From: Caulobacteraceae bacterium
GTDB taxonomy: Bacteria > Pseudomonadota > Alphaproteobacteria > Caulobacterales > Caulobacteraceae
Length of the DNA stretch: 46,937 nucleotides
Direction of reading: 5' to 3'
Assembly: GCA_025352165.1 (NCBI GenBank)
Contig: JANXTX010000144.1
Location: 1 to 46,937, forward strand
Positions 30,989 to 42,080 of the stretch are shown here, piece after piece. Under the pieces are notes generated by a model. It saw only the letters and a list, made by a program, of their open reading frames with translations. It was not told the DNA's origin and did no database searches. The position numbers and the translations under genes are program-made. Numbering within the stretch: position 1 is the first letter of the stretch; the number at the start of each line of letters is the position of its first letter.

Positions 30989-31984
30989 GTGACATCGCAC
31001 CTTCCCGACGCCGCGCCCGCGAACTGGGTCGATCGGCTGGCGCCGACCCGTCTGCGGCCATGGCTGAAACTCGGCCGCTTTGACCGACCGACTGGTATCT
31101 GGCTGCTGATGCTGCCCGGCTGGCAGGGCGTTGCGCTGTCGGCGGCGATCCAGGGAGCCTGGCCTGACCCGGTCCTCCTGTTGAAGTTTGCGCTCGGGGC
31201 GGCGCTGATGCGTGCTGCCGGTTGCGCCTACAACGACATCGTCGACCGCGACGTCGATGCCAAGGTGGCGCGAACGGCGCGCCGACCTATCCCGGCAGCG
31301 GAGATCAGCGTGCGTGGCGCGTGGGGTTTCCTGATCGCCTGCGCGCTTGGCGGGCTTGGCATTTTGTTGACACTGAACATCCTCAGCCTGTTTCTCGGCG
31401 TGGCGTCGTTGGCGCTGGTTGCTGCCTACCCTTTCATGAAGCGGATTACCTGGTGGCCGCAGGCATGGCTTGGCCTGACGTTCAATTGGGGCGCCCTTCT
31501 GGGTTATGCGGCCGCGCGAGGCGGTCCGTCCTCGGCCAATGTGCTGACCCTGACGATCGGCGCCTGGGCGTCGGGCTACAACCTGTCTGTCGTCACGCCA
31601 GGCCTGCCCTGGGGCTCGGTCCTGCTTTATGCCGCCTGCATCGCCTGGACCCTTGGTTACGACACCATCTATGCGGTGCAGGACCTTGAGGACGATGCGC
31701 TGGCGGGCGTGAAATCGTCCGCTCGTCGCCTGGGTTCGGCAGTGCCCCCGGCGGTGATGGGGTTCTATTCGGCGAGCCTGCTGCTGGTGCTCGCAACTTG
31801 GTGGGCCTGTGGACTGGGGCCGCTATTTCTGCCGCTCGCGTTCCTGTTCGGGGTCAATCTCGTTAACCAGGCGATCAAGGTTCGCATCGACGATCCAGTT
31901 GGTGCCTTGCGCCTGTTCAAGTCCAATACGCTTGCCGGGGCGCTGCTGTTCGCGGCCCTGGTCGCGGGTCATTGGCATGGTTGA
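30989..31984 (+). CDS. ubiA: 4-hydroxybenzoate polyprenyltransferase
   Basis: 331 residues from GTG 30989; the longer frame back to 30536 overlaps the ABC gene and is rejected. The two Asp-rich motifs are NDIVDRDVDAKVARTARRP and DTIYAVQDLEDDALAGVKSS, with about nine membrane helices. It transfers the polyprenyl tail to 4-hydroxybenzoate, the committed membrane step of ubiquinone synthesis. The start gives MTSHLPDAAPANWVDRL before GRFDRPTGIWLLMLPGWQG, the family's first conserved block. Confidence 0.95.
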   Translation: MTSHLPDAAPANWVDRLAPTRLRPWLKLGRFDRPTGIWLLMLPGWQGVALSAAIQGAWPDPVLLLKFALGAALMRAAGCAYNDIVDRDVDAKVARTARRPIPAAEISVRGAWGFLIACALGGLGILLTLNILSLFLGVASLALVAAYPFMKRITWWPQAWLGLTFNWGALLGYAAARGGPSSANVLTLTIGAWASGYNLSVVTPGLPWGSVLLYAACIAWTLGYDTIYAVQDLEDDALAGVKSSARRLGSAVPPAVMGFYSASLLLVLATWWACGLGPLFLPLAFLFGVNLVNQAIKVRIDDPVGALRLFKSNTLAGALLFAALVAGHWHG

Positions 31985-32072
31985 CGCTGGGTGACACTTT
32001 TGGCTTTGCGGGCAAGGGGTTAAAGCGACCTCAGTTTCTCATTGAACACTCAACCACAGGGATAGAATTTCC

Positions 32073-32855
32073 ATGAAGCTCGACTCTTCCATTGCCGCCG
32101 TGGTCACCGGCGGCGCCTCGGGTCTTGGCGAAGCCACCGTGCGGGCGCTGGCCGCGCAGGGCGTGAAGGTCGCCATCTTCGACATGAACGACGTCAAGGG
32201 CGAAGCCGTGGCGAAAGAGGTCGGGGGCATCTTCTGCCTCTGCAACGTTACCTCCGATGACGACGTCGACGCCGCCTTCGCCAAGGCCCGCGCCGCTCAT
32301 AGCCAGGAGCGCATCCTGGTCAATTGCGCCGGCACTGGCAACGCCGCGAAGACCGCTAGCCGCGATCGCAAGACCGGTGAGATCAAGCACTTCCCGATCG
32401 AGGCCTTCAACTGGCTGATCCAGATCAACCTCATTGGCACCTTCCGGTGTATCGCCAAGAGCGCAGCCGGTATGCTGACCTTGGAGCCACTGGAAGACGG
32501 TGAGCGCGGCGCGATCGTCAACACCGCATCGGTCGCGGCAGAGGACGGTCAGATGGGCCAGGCGGCCTACTCGGCATCCAAGGGTGGCATCGTCGGCATG
32601 ACCCTGCCGATCGCACGCGACCTGATGAGTGAGGGCATTCGCGTCAACACCATCCTGCCGGGTATCTTCAACACCCCGCTGATGAACGGCGCGCCGCCTC
32701 AGGTGAAGGAAGCTCTCGCTGCCTCAGTGCCGTTCCCCAAACGCCTCGGCAATCCGGAAGAGTATGCCGACCTGGCGCTGACGATGATCACAAACGGCTA
32801 CTTCAACGGCGAAGACGTCCGCCTCGACGGCGCCATCCGCATGGCCCCGCGCTAA
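32073..32855 (+). CDS. Short-chain dehydrogenase/reductase, 3-hydroxyacyl-CoA dehydrogenase type-2-like
   Basis: 260 residues. The NAD-binding TGGASGLG is at 13-20, acidic D37 in IFDMND favours NAD over NADP, and NCAGTG follows. The active site is Ser in NTASVAA with AAYSASKGG (Tyr and Lys). The sequence closely follows the HSD17B10/type-2 3-hydroxyacyl-CoA dehydrogenase subgroup, including QINLIGTFRC and PGIFNTPLM. Likely role in beta-oxidation of fatty or branched acyl-CoAs. Good ribosome binding site AGGGA. Confidence 0.9.
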   Translation: MKLDSSIAAVVTGGASGLGEATVRALAAQGVKVAIFDMNDVKGEAVAKEVGGIFCLCNVTSDDDVDAAFAKARAAHSQERILVNCAGTGNAAKTASRDRKTGEIKHFPIEAFNWLIQINLIGTFRCIAKSAAGMLTLEPLEDGERGAIVNTASVAAEDGQMGQAAYSASKGGIVGMTLPIARDLMSEGIRVNTILPGIFNTPLMNGAPPQVKEALAASVPFPKRLGNPEEYADLALTMITNGYFNGEDVRLDGAIRMAPR

Positions 32856-32865
32856 ATGTAAGTCA

Positions 32866-32895
32866 TCCTCTTTCCCCGGAAGGGGAGGGAGGATT
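32866..32895. terminator. Stem-loop with GGAA tetraloop between convergent genes
   Basis: ATCCTCTTTCCCC (32866-32878) pairs with GGGGAGGGAGGAT (32883-32895) using two G-U pairs around a GGAA tetraloop, 10 bp after the SDR stop and 5 bp before the lipoprotein stop. Confidence 0.6.
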
Positions 32896-32900
32896 TCAGG

Positions 32901-33485
32901 TTACTTCTTCACGCCCGGCCGCTGGATTTTTCTTTCCAGATTGGCGATCACCGCGCGGGCGTCGAACGCGCGGACCTCGCCGGCGGGCTTGGGCCCATGA
33001 CCCATCGCAACCTCCGCGCCGGCCTTGAACTTCTGGACGGTCTGCACCTGTGCGCCGTCCGCCCAGAATGGGCTACCCCAAAACGGATCCCAACCACGCC
33101 AGCCGTAGCCCGGGCCATAGAAGGCCCAGTAGGGGCGCCAGTATCCCCACGCATATCCTGGCCCATAGAACGGGTCGGGATCGACGTAGGTGCGTTTGTC
33201 CTTGTCGGTATGGCGATCGACCATCTCGAACCAATCGAAGCCTTTCGCGACGGTGAGTTCCGCGGCGCGATAGAGGAGATATGTCTCGACGGTTTCCCGC
33301 GATGTCAGGCTGTTGCCATCAAATGTGATACGGAAATGATCCGCGTCGATCTGCTGGTCGGTGAAGCCGCCGGCGGTTGCGGAGCCTTTTGCGAGCGGCT
33401 GGTAGGGTGTTGCGGTCTCGCAACCCGCCAGGCCCATGGAAAGGCCAAGCGCAACAGCCAGACCAAGCGCTGCAACCGGTTTCAT
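32901..33485 (-). CDS. Lipoprotein, CC0125/CC1285-like family (DUF4136-like)
   Basis: 194 residues from ATG 33485: the lipoprotein signal peptide MKPVAALGLAVALGLSMG-LAGC has the lipobox cysteine at about 22. The core TPYQPLAKGSATAGGFTDQQIDADHFRITFDGNSLTSRETVETYLLYRAAELTVAKGFDWFEM is typical of the family named after Caulobacter proteins CC0125 and CC1285. A Tyr/Trp/Pro/Gly-rich middle (YGPGYAWGYWRPYWAFYGP) follows. Function is unknown; likely in the outer-membrane or periplasmic leaflet. Longer in-frame starts upstream lie inside the MAPEG gene's 3' end. Confidence 0.85.
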   Translation of the reverse strand: MKPVAALGLAVALGLSMGLAGCETATPYQPLAKGSATAGGFTDQQIDADHFRITFDGNSLTSRETVETYLLYRAAELTVAKGFDWFEMVDRHTDKDKRTYVDPDPFYGPGYAWGYWRPYWAFYGPGYGWRGWDPFWGSPFWADGAQVQTVQKFKAGAEVAMGHGPKPAGEVRAFDARAVIANLERKIQRPGVKK

Positions 33486-33519
33486 TCTATAAGCACTCCC
33501 AATAGCCAGCGGCACACTG

Positions 33520-33924
33520 CTACATGTGGTGTGCGTACATGACATAGAAAAGACGGCCAACCGCGCCGAACAACAGCACGGCGGTCGCCAGAGCCTGAAT
33601 ACCGAAACCCATGCTTCTCGATGAGGCGGCTTTCGAATATCCGGTCATGTAGAGGAAGCGACCGATGATCCAGACAATGCCCGCGCCGGTGGCGAACAGC
33701 ACGTTCCAGTAAAGCGCGAACAGCCAGAGTGAGACCAGGAATATCGGTAGCCATTCCAATGTGTTGGCCTGAACCCGGAATATACGTTCGAAATCCTCGT
33801 GGCCGGTTGTCGCTGGCGCTGCGACGCCAAAGCGGCTTCGCGCCTGTCCCACTTGCAGTCCCATGTAGAAATAAAGCAGTAACGCGGTCAGGCTGACGAC
33901 TGCTACCGGTGCATAGTCCAACAT
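33520..33924 (-). CDS. MAPEG family membrane protein
   Basis: 134 residues with four hydrophobic segments. GLQVGQARSRFGV and RVQANTLEWLPIFLVSLWLFAL carry the MAPEG signature (the conserved Arg-x-x-Ala-Asn-x-x-Glu). FLYMTGY completes the GSH-binding-type region. Bacterial MAPEG proteins are trimeric and partly related to glutathione S-transferases, but their substrates are usually unknown. The stop lies 34 bp before the lipoprotein start on the same strand, so the two could be cotranscribed. Confidence 0.88.
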   Translation of the reverse strand: MLDYAPVAVVSLTALLLYFYMGLQVGQARSRFGVAAPATTGHEDFERIFRVQANTLEWLPIFLVSLWLFALYWNVLFATGAGIVWIIGRFLYMTGYSKAASSRSMGFGIQALATAVLLFGAVGRLFYVMYAHHM

Positions 33925-33935
33925 TGAATACCCTC

Positions 33936-33955
33936 TCCCTAATTATGATTAGGGA
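33936..33955 (-). terminator. Stem-loop between the zincin and MAPEG genes
   Basis: TCCCTAAT (33936-33943) pairs perfectly with ATTAGGGA (33948-33955) across a TATG loop. It is followed on the minus strand by the MAPEG ribosome binding site, so it may end the zincin transcript or act as a leader structure. Confidence 0.45.
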
Positions 33956-33990
33956 AAGCTTGACATGATTTTATGCGTTCCGCAAAGGCC

Positions 33991-34401
33991 TCATTCAGGT
34001 GCGGCTTCGATCTCTTCGATGTCCCGGTCCGAGAGGCCCATATGGTGGCCGATCTCGTGTATCATGATGTTGCCGACCAGTTCTCCAAGCGTGGCGTCAC
34101 CTCGTTCTGCCCATTCGTCGAGGATCGGACGTCTGAACAGAAAAATCCTTGGTATCTGAGGAACAGGGTCCAGCAGCGAGGCATGCAGTCGGTCGACGCC
34201 GTCGTAGAGGCCGCTTAGCTCGAACGGGTTTTCTATGCCGAGGTCGGTCAATGTCCTGTCGTCGGCGAATTCGAATATATGGAACTCGACGTCGCCCGCG
34301 GCAGTGCGGACAGCCGGCGGCAGCGCATCGAATGCGGCCCTCGCCAACGTCGCCAGATCTTCCGGGGATGGCGCGATTGCATCTGTCCAGTTCGCGCTCA
34401 T
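33991..34401 (-). CDS. Metallopeptidase family protein (zincin, DUF1025)
   Basis: 136 residues from ATG 34401, supported by GGGAGGG eight bases upstream. The zinc motif HEIGHHMG (HExxH) is in NIMIHEIGHHMGLSDRDIEEIE near the C-terminus, with the preceding FLFRRPILDEWAERGDATLGELV typical of the family. It is a small single-domain zincin whose substrate is not known. It is divergent from divL, with about 105 bp shared between the two promoters. Confidence 0.9.
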   Translation of the reverse strand: MSANWTDAIAPSPEDLATLARAAFDALPPAVRTAAGDVEFHIFEFADDRTLTDLGIENPFELSGLYDGVDRLHASLLDPVPQIPRIFLFRRPILDEWAERGDATLGELVGNIMIHEIGHHMGLSDRDIEEIEAAPE

Positions 34402-34505
34402 AGATGTCCCTCCCAACGACAGATATTCTCCGCCGCATTCGTGACAGGATCAATAGCGCCTCGCTCTGATAGTCTGCTCGCAAGCGTGATTCGAGCCTCG
34501 GGCGA

Positions 34506-36803
34506 ATGACTTTGCATGATCTCCTGGTCGCGGGCGTATCGATCGCTGTCGGGCTGGGGATCGCTCTTGTTTTCCTCGTGCCATTGAGACGTCGGTCAGC
34601 AGCCCTGGTTGAGGCTTCGCGGCTTGAGCACGCCACGCTGAATCGCCTTCAGGCGGCAATTGAAGTCTTCGAACATGTGTTGATCCTGCTTGAGGGCGGG
34701 GCAACTTCGCTGGTCGCGGGTGAAAACTCGCTGCGGGCTTGCGCGCAGGCACTTGGCGTCAATGCGGAAGTCCCTGACATTCTGGAGGCCATCTGCCATC
34801 TGGATCCGGCACATGGGGAACGCCTTGATGCTCTGGCGCGAGGTGGCGAGCCCTGTACCTTCATCACCCATGGACCCGCCGGAGCCGTGCTCGTCGAAGG
34901 GCGTTGTGGCGGGGCCTGGGCGTGGCTACGACTTGAAATCGCTCAGGATCCGCCAGCGAGCACCCTGGGTGACGAACAACTCTGCGCCCTCATCGACAAG
35001 CTGCAGGACCCGGCATGGATAGCCGGCGCGGATGGCGAGCCCACCTGGGTCAATCGGGCGTGGCTGGAAGCGGTGGGCGCCGTAAGCCTCGAAGAAGCCC
35101 GGGCGAAGGGGGTCCATCTCGATAGTGGCGTCAACGCGCTGGCTAGGTCCGCGGCGATGGGGGGAACGGTTCGTCATAGTCTGCGCTGGATCGCCGCGGC
35201 GGGGGGGCGACGCGCGCTGAGTATCACCGCATCGCCGATCGAGCGGGGCGAAGTGGCGATCTGGGCGCGGGACGTCACCGCGCTTGAGATCGCCCGCGAG
35301 GCGTCACGTCAGTCGGCGGAAGGAAGTGCGCTGTTGCTCAATCATATTGGTGACGCCGTCGCGATTTTCGACGCCGACAGGGTGCTCGTTCATCACAATC
35401 CAGCGTTCGCCACATTGTGGGACCTTGAGCCCGCCTGGTTGGCCGACAGGCCAAGCCATGGCGAATTGCTGGATCGACTGCGGCAGCGACGTCAGTTGCC
35501 GGAAACAGTCGACTACGCTCGCTTTAAGGCTGATGAGCTGGCCTGCCATCAACAGGTCGAGGCTGCTTCGGAGGACATCTGGCGCCTGCCGTCTGAAAGG
35601 ACGCTGCGCATTGTCCGGCTGTCACAACCAACGGGTGGACTGACCCTGATCTATTCCGACATCACGCCCGAGTTGCGGCTGAAAAGCCAGTTCAACCACC
35701 TTATCCAGGTGCAGAGGGCGACGTTGGACAAATTGAGCGACGCAGTCGCGGTGTTCGGCGCCGATGGACGACTTAGATTGCACAATGAGGCCTTTGAGAC
35801 GTTCTGGGGCATTCCAGCAGGACAACTGCAACGCACGCCGGATTTTGAAGGCGTGGCCGAGCTATGTATTCCTCGACTGCATGACCGGCAGTTCTGGCGT
35901 GATCTCAAGGCCAGAATTACCGATCTCGATCCGCTGGCGCGGGCTCCCGCGCAGGTGGAGATGACAACTTCGGAACGTCGGGTCGTAGCCTTTCAGTCCC
36001 GCCCATTGCCGGACGGCGCAACCCTAATCGGCTTCTCCGATATCACCGACACTAGACGGTTGGAGGAGGCGCTGGGTGACCGCGAGGCGGCTCTCGCGGA
36101 AGCCGAGCGGCTGAAGCGGGCATTTGTCGGCAGTGTTTCCTATGAGCTGCGAACGCCACTGACCACGATCATCGGCTATTCTGAACTGCTGGAAGCAGGC
36201 GTGACGGGGTTGGGTGAACATGAGCGGGGGTATGTGGCCGCCGTGCGCGCCGCCGCCGTGCATCTGGCGCGCTCGATCAATGACGTACTGGAAACCGCGG
36301 AAATCGACGCCGGTGAGACGGTTCTCGATATAGGTGATGTGGATGTGGCAGGGCTTTTGCACCAGGCTGCGGCACGCTGCGCGGCGGACGCTCGGTCTGC
36401 TCGTATCGAAGTGAGCGTAATCGGGGAAACGGATCTGGGATTGATCAGCGCCGACGGTGCGCGGCTGGGCCAGGTTCTGGATCATCTGATCGACAATTCG
36501 CTTCGCCATACGCCGGCGGAGGGACGGGTTTCGCTGTCCGCCGTGCGCACGCCTGGCGAAGTATGTCTCTCGGTCACGGACAATGGACGCGGCTATCCGT
36601 TCGATGTCCAGGCGCACATCTTCGACCGCTTCAGCAGCCATAACCGCGGTGGGCCGGGACTGGGGCTGGCGTTGGTCCGCTCGTTGGTGGAACTCCATGG
36701 CGGTTGGGTGGCGCTGGAGAGTGAGCCGGGCGCTGGCGCAGCCTTCACCTGTCACCTGCCGGATACCGTGCAGGCGCCAGAGGCCAAGCCTCGCCTTATC
36801 TAG
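34506..36803 (+). CDS. divL: DivL-like atypical tyrosine sensor kinase
   Basis: 765 residues, close to the 769 recalled for Caulobacter crescentus DivL. An N-terminal membrane helix (7-27) is followed by a long region with at least two or three PAS-type folds (about 290-400 and 405-520), then a HisKA/HATPase pair. The H-box reads SYELRTPL: Y546 replaces the phosphorylatable His, the defining feature of DivL. The ATP lid motifs are present (DHLIDNSLRHTP, DNGRGYP, GGPGLGLALV), so the ATPase domain looks intact. In Caulobacter, DivL senses unphosphorylated or phosphorylated DivK and tunes the CckA-ChpT-CtrA phosphorelay, localised to the new cell pole. A GATTC (GANTC, CcrM-type) site lies at 34488-34492, just before the start. 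Confidence 0.93.
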   Translation: MTLHDLLVAGVSIAVGLGIALVFLVPLRRRSAALVEASRLEHATLNRLQAAIEVFEHVLILLEGGATSLVAGENSLRACAQALGVNAEVPDILEAICHLDPAHGERLDALARGGEPCTFITHGPAGAVLVEGRCGGAWAWLRLEIAQDPPASTLGDEQLCALIDKLQDPAWIAGADGEPTWVNRAWLEAVGAVSLEEARAKGVHLDSGVNALARSAAMGGTVRHSLRWIAAAGGRRALSITASPIERGEVAIWARDVTALEIAREASRQSAEGSALLLNHIGDAVAIFDADRVLVHHNPAFATLWDLEPAWLADRPSHGELLDRLRQRRQLPETVDYARFKADELACHQQVEAASEDIWRLPSERTLRIVRLSQPTGGLTLIYSDITPELRLKSQFNHLIQVQRATLDKLSDAVAVFGADGRLRLHNEAFETFWGIPAGQLQRTPDFEGVAELCIPRLHDRQFWRDLKARITDLDPLARAPAQVEMTTSERRVVAFQSRPLPDGATLIGFSDITDTRRLEEALGDREAALAEAERLKRAFVGSVSYELRTPLTTIIGYSELLEAGVTGLGEHERGYVAAVRAAAVHLARSINDVLETAEIDAGETVLDIGDVDVAGLLHQAAARCAADARSARIEVSVIGETDLGLISADGARLGQVLDHLIDNSLRHTPAEGRVSLSAVRTPGEVCLSVTDNGRGYPFDVQAHIFDRFSSHNRGGPGLGLALVRSLVELHGGWVALESEPGAGAAFTCHLPDTVQAPEAKPRLI

Positions 36804-36853
36804 GGGGACCGCCCCTCCTCGCGAAAGCCGCAAGTGAGGGCCAGACCGAAGCC

Positions 36854-38426
<1,573 letters not shown>

Positions 38427-38477
38427 GCCGCTGCGATGCCGAGAAATCGCGGTCACGTCAACAGAACAGAACGCATC

Positions 38478-38495
38478 CCTCCCCAAATGGGGAGG
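38478..38495 (-). terminator. Hairpin after fabB
   Basis: CCTCCCC (38478-38484) pairs with GGGGAGG (38489-38495) across AAAT, ten bases beyond the fabB stop and 52 bp before the reductase start. No T-run follows on the minus strand. Confidence 0.5.
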
Positions 38496-38504
38496 CAGGA
38501 ATCG

Positions 38505-39716
38505 TTAGACACGGCTCAGCACCAGGCAGCCATTTGTGCCGCCAAAGCCAAAGCTGTTGGACATCACTGTATCGAGCTGTCGGTCGATGCGCTCGCGCAC
38601 GATCGGCATGTCCTCGAACTCCGGATCGAGAGTATCAATGTTGGCGCTCTTGGCTACGAAGCCTTCGCGCATCATCAGCACGCTGTATATGGCCTCCTGG
38701 GCGCCGGCCGCTCCGAGGCTATGGCCGGTGAGCGCTTTGGTTGAGGAAATCAGCGGGGCTGCGGGGCCAAACACCTCGCGCACCGCCGCCATTTCCTTCT
38801 GGTCGCCAACCGGCGTCCCAGTGCCGTGAGGGTTCAGGTAGTCAATCTTTCGGTTGCCGGCGCCGGCCATCGCCAGCCTCATGCAGCGAGCAGCGCCCTC
38901 TCCGGATGGAGCGACCATGTCGTGGCCGTCGGAATTGGCGGCATAGCCGACGATCTCCGCGTGGATCGTCGCGCCCCTGGCCAGCGCCCGCTCCAGGTCC
39001 TCGACCACCACCACGCCGGCTCCGCCGGCAATGACGAAGCCGTCGCGGTCGACGTCATAGGGGCGGCTTGCCCTGGCGGGAGTGTCGTTGAAGCGAGATG
39101 ACATCGCTCCCATGGCATCGAACAGCGCCGACAGCGTCCAGTCGAGCTCCTCGCATCCACCGGCGAAGACGACATCCTGCTTGCCGAGCTGGATCTGCTC
39201 GTAGGCGGAGCCGATGCAGTGGGTCGAGGTCGCACAGGCGGAGGCTATCGAATAGTTGATCCCGCGAATCTTGAACCATGTCGCCAGGGTCGCTGATGGG
39301 CCGGAGCTCATCGCTTTGGGCACCGCGAAGGGGCCGATGCGCTTTACACCCTTCGTGCGGGCAATGTCGGCGGACTCGACGATCGAGCGGGTGGATGCGC
39401 CGCCCGAGCCGATGATCAGGCCGGTGCGATCATTGGAGACCTCATCCTCGCCCAGACCCGAGTCGGCGATCGCCTGTTCCATGGCGATATGGGCGTAGGC
39501 CGTTCCCGAGGCGAGGAACCGTGCCGCGCGCCGGTCGACGCGCGCTTCCCAGTCGATCGCCGGGTCGGCATGAACCTGACAGCGGAAGCCGAGCTCCGCG
39601 TATTTGGGCGCGGCGACGATCCCGGATCGGGCATCGCGCAGGGATCGGGTGACCTCTCCGGCGTCGCTGCCGATGGAGGAGACAATACCCAGGCCCGTGA
39701 TGGCCACTCGACGCAT
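38505..39716 (-). CDS. fabB: 3-oxoacyl-[acyl-carrier-protein] synthase I
   Basis: 403 residues. The catalytic triad is C161 in SACATSTH, His in [11 protein letters not shown] and His in [16 protein letters not shown]. It elongates fatty acyl-ACP and is needed to extend the unsaturated intermediates made by FabA. fabA lies 39 bp upstream in the same direction, the standard alphaproteobacterial pair for anaerobic-type unsaturated fatty acid synthesis. The start [16 protein letters not shown] is the family N-terminus. Confidence 0.96.
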   Translation of the reverse strand: MRRVAITGLGIVSSIGSDAGEVTRSLRDARSGIVAAPKYAELGFRCQVHADPAIDWEARVDRRAARFLASGTAYAHIAMEQAIADSGLGEDEVSNDRTGLIIGSGGASTRSIVESADIARTKGVKRIGPFAVPKAMSSGPSATLATWFKIRGINYSIASACATSTHCIGSAYEQIQLGKQDVVFAGGCEELDWTLSALFDAMGAMSSRFNDTPARASRPYDVDRDGFVIAGGAGVVVVEDLERALARGATIHAEIVGYAANSDGHDMVAPSGEGAARCMRLAMAGAGNRKIDYLNPHGTGTPVGDQKEMAAVREVFGPAAPLISSTKALTGHSLGAAGAQEAIYSVLMMREGFVAKSANIDTLDPEFEDMPIVRERIDRQLDTVMSNSFGFGGTNGCLVLSRV

Positions 39717-39755
39717 GAACCGTTCCCTCCCGCCCGGGAATCTCTAAAGGGTCAC

Positions 39756-40295
39756 TCAGGCCAGATCAGCGGCGCTGAAAACGCCCACCTTGAGGTCTTT
39801 CGCCTCATAGATAGGTTTGCCATCGGCCTCGAGCACTCCGTCAGCAATGCCCATGACCAGTCTGCGCAGTATGACCCGCTTGAAGTCGATGCGATAGACG
39901 ACCTTTTGCACCTTCGGAGTAACCTGGCCCCTGAACTTGACTTCACCCACGCCCAGAGCGCGTCCGCGTCCCGGTGCGCCCGACCAACCCAGGAAGAAGC
40001 CGACCAGCTGCCACATCGCGTCCAGGCCAAGACAGCCGGGCATCACCGGATCGCCGATGAAATGGCAGGCGAAGAACCATTGATCCCTATGGATATCCAG
40101 TTCGGCGGTCATGAAGCCCTTGCCGTAGACGCCGCCCTCTGATTCGATTGCGGTGATGCGATCGAACATCAGCATGGGCGGATAGGGCAGTTGGGCATTG
40201 CCCGGGCCGAACATTTCGCCTCTGGCGCATGCCAGCAGGTCGTCGCGTTCGAAACTGGACGGTCTGGTGTTGTTGGTCTCTGGGACGTGGCTCAT
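39756..40295 (-). CDS. fabA: 3-hydroxydecanoyl-ACP dehydratase/isomerase
   Basis: 179 residues from ATG 40295 ([21 protein letters not shown]). The active-site His is H78 in [23 protein letters not shown], and the Asp partner D92 lies 14 residues later as in E. coli FabA (H70/D84). It dehydrates 3-hydroxydecanoyl-ACP and isomerises the trans-2 to the cis-3 enoyl product. A 40352 start would overlap the SH3 gene and is unlikely. Confidence 0.95.
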   Translation of the reverse strand: MSHVPETNNTRPSSFERDDLLACARGEMFGPGNAQLPYPPMLMFDRITAIESEGGVYGKGFMTAELDIHRDQWFFACHFIGDPVMPGCLGLDAMWQLVGFFLGWSGAPGRGRALGVGEVKFRGQVTPKVQKVVYRIDFKRVILRRLVMGIADGVLEADGKPIYEAKDLKVGVFSAADLA

Positions 40296-40326
40296 GGCCT
40301 GAGGTAGCACGCACTTGCCGCTCGCC

Positions 40327-40875
40327 TCAACGGCATTGCGGTGTCGTCGCAACGCCCCATACCCGATCGGCGGAAACCCAGCCCGTGATGCCCGATGCTT
40401 TCAGCTTGCACCAGCCACCCTCGCAGCGGTCGAGGTTGGCCAGGGAACGGGCGTTCAGCATGCCGGATACCGGAGCATCCATGGCCGGCTTGCGATGCAG
40501 TGAAAGGGGCGTGGCGCCGAGCGCCATCACTGTTCGTCGGCCATCTACCATCAGCCGATGCACCCAGACGGCGCCTCCATCGGGGTCACAAATCCGTCGC
40601 CAGTCCTGGGTTTCCGCGACCACCTGCACCGGCAGGCCGCGCACACGATAGACCCAAACCGACGGATAGTCGGTTCCCGGACCCTTGCGGCCAATGACCT
40701 CGGCGCGCTTGAGGCTGAGCCAGCGGGGCACACAGTAACCCGACGCGGTCTGTCTTTGGGCAGCGGGACAGTCTTTTCCTTCGGCAACATGTTCGCCACA
40801 GGCGCCCAGGATCATGGCGCCGAGCGCCAGCAGAGCGGCCGTTTCTATCGATCGCAATGGCGTCAACCGCAACAT
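40327..40875 (-). CDS. SH3-domain lipoprotein
   Basis: 182 residues from ATG 40875. After a hydrophobic segment the lipobox LGAC is followed by [10 protein letters not shown]. Two SH3_4-type segments follow: [20 protein letters not shown] with [21 protein letters not shown], and [17 protein letters not shown] with [21 protein letters not shown]. Such bacterial SH3 proteins bind cell-wall peptides or stay structural in the envelope. A TTG at 40896 would add seven residues. Its end lies 31 bp before fabA in the same direction, so it may be the first gene of the fabA-fabB transcript. Confidence 0.82.
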   Translation of the reverse strand: MLRLTPLRSIETAALLALGAMILGACGEHVAEGKDCPAAQRQTASGYCVPRWLSLKRAEVIGRKGPGTDYPSVWVYRVRGLPVQVVAETQDWRRICDPDGGAVWVHRLMVDGRRTVMALGATPLSLHRKPAMDAPVSGMLNARSLANLDRCEGGWCKLKASGITGWVSADRVWGVATTPQCR

Positions 40876-40959
40876 CCCCCTTGCTTGGCCGGGCAAAGCC
40901 GTTTTGGGTAGTTCCGCGACACACCGTCGCGCAACAGGCGTTTCTTGTCAGACCGACCC

Positions 40960-41946
40960 ATGGCCCTTCGCAAGCCGAAAGTTATCGTAACGCGAAAGCT
41001 CCCGGATGCGGTTGAGACCCGTATGCGTGAGCTATTCGACACTGAGCTCAATCTCGACGACACGCCGATGGATGTCGAGACCCTCGCTGCGGCCCTCGCT
41101 CGCGCGGAGGTTTTGGCCTGCACGATCACCGACAGGCTGGATGGCGACCTGATCGCCAGGGCTGGCCCCCAGCTGAAGCTGATCGCCAACTTCGGCGTCG
41201 GCGTCGACCATATCGACGTCACCGCCGCCAATGCGCGCGGGATTGTCGTCACCAATACGCCGGGGGTGCTGACCGAGGACACCGCCGATCTCACCATGGG
41301 CCTGATCCTGGCCGCGGCGCGCCGGGTGGTCGAGGGAGCCAACATCGTCCAGGCCGGTGACTTCCATGGTTGGACGCCAACCTGGATGCTCGGGCGACGC
41401 CTTTCGGGAAAGCGTTTGGGCATCGTCGGGATGGGGCGCATCGGTCAGGCTCTGGCGAAGCGCGCTCGCGCTTTCGGTCTGGCCGTGCATTACCACAACC
41501 GCAAGCCGGTCGGCGCGCGGATTGCCGAGGAACTGGAGGCCACCTACTGGGAAAGCCTCGACCAGATGCTTGCCCGGACTGACGTGATTTCCGTCAATTG
41601 CCCGCACACTCCGGCGACCTACCACCTGCTGTCCGCACGCCGGCTCAAGCTGCTGCAGCCACATGCACTGGTGATAAATACAGCACGAGGTGAGATTATC
41701 GACGAGGCGGCGCTCGCCGGCATGCTGCAGCGGGGTGAGATCGCCGGCGCCGGACTCGATGTCTATGAGCATGAACCGGCGATCAATCCCAAGCTCCTGA
41801 AGCTGCCGAACGTCGTGCTGTTGCCTCACATGAGCTCGGCGACCATCGAGGGCCGCATCGAGATGGGCGAGAAGGTGATCATCAATATCCGCACCTGGAT
41901 GGATGGCCACCGTCCGCCCGACCGGGTCATTCCATCCATGCTTTGA
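40960..41946 (+). CDS. D-isomer-specific 2-hydroxyacid dehydrogenase, glyoxylate reductase-like
   Basis: 328 residues from ATG 40960; TTG 40945 is also in frame. NAD-binding motif LGIVGMGRIGQALAKRARAFG; catalytic Arg in NTARGEIID, Glu in YEHEPAINP and His in LLPHMSSAT. HNRKP after strand two suggests NADP preference. It reduces glyoxylate or hydroxypyruvate to glycolate or glycerate. Divergent from the SH3/fabA/fabB unit. Confidence 0.93.
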   Translation: MALRKPKVIVTRKLPDAVETRMRELFDTELNLDDTPMDVETLAAALARAEVLACTITDRLDGDLIARAGPQLKLIANFGVGVDHIDVTAANARGIVVTNTPGVLTEDTADLTMGLILAAARRVVEGANIVQAGDFHGWTPTWMLGRRLSGKRLGIVGMGRIGQALAKRARAFGLAVHYHNRKPVGARIAEELEATYWESLDQMLARTDVISVNCPHTPATYHLLSARRLKLLQPHALVINTARGEIIDEAALAGMLQRGEIAGAGLDVYEHEPAINPKLLKLPNVVLLPHMSSATIEGRIEMGEKVIINIRTWMDGHRPPDRVIPSML

Positions 41947-42006
41947 CCGGTTATGCTCCGGGCCAGTCCCGCGCGCTGGAATTGCTGAGGCCTTACAGGC
42001 ACTGAT

Positions 42007-42020
42007 TTGATCGCGGTCAA
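42007..42020. promoter_or_regulatory. FNR/FixK-type box upstream of the hemerythrin gene
   Basis: TTGAT-CGCG-GTCAA matches the consensus TTGAT-N4-ATCAA at nine of ten positions. It lies 60 bp before the hemerythrin GTG, a normal position for activation by an FNR/FixK/Dnr-family regulator under low oxygen or NO. Confidence 0.65.
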
Positions 42021-42080
42021 TGTCGCCTTGCTTCAGACACTTTAGTCCTGTGACCCAGGCTCTGGGGTTGGAGGACGGTC

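Noticed and set aside
36024-36833. 269-residue minus-strand frame opposite divL
   Set aside because: Antisense to the conserved kinase core, composition rich in Arg/Gln/His, no family resemblance.
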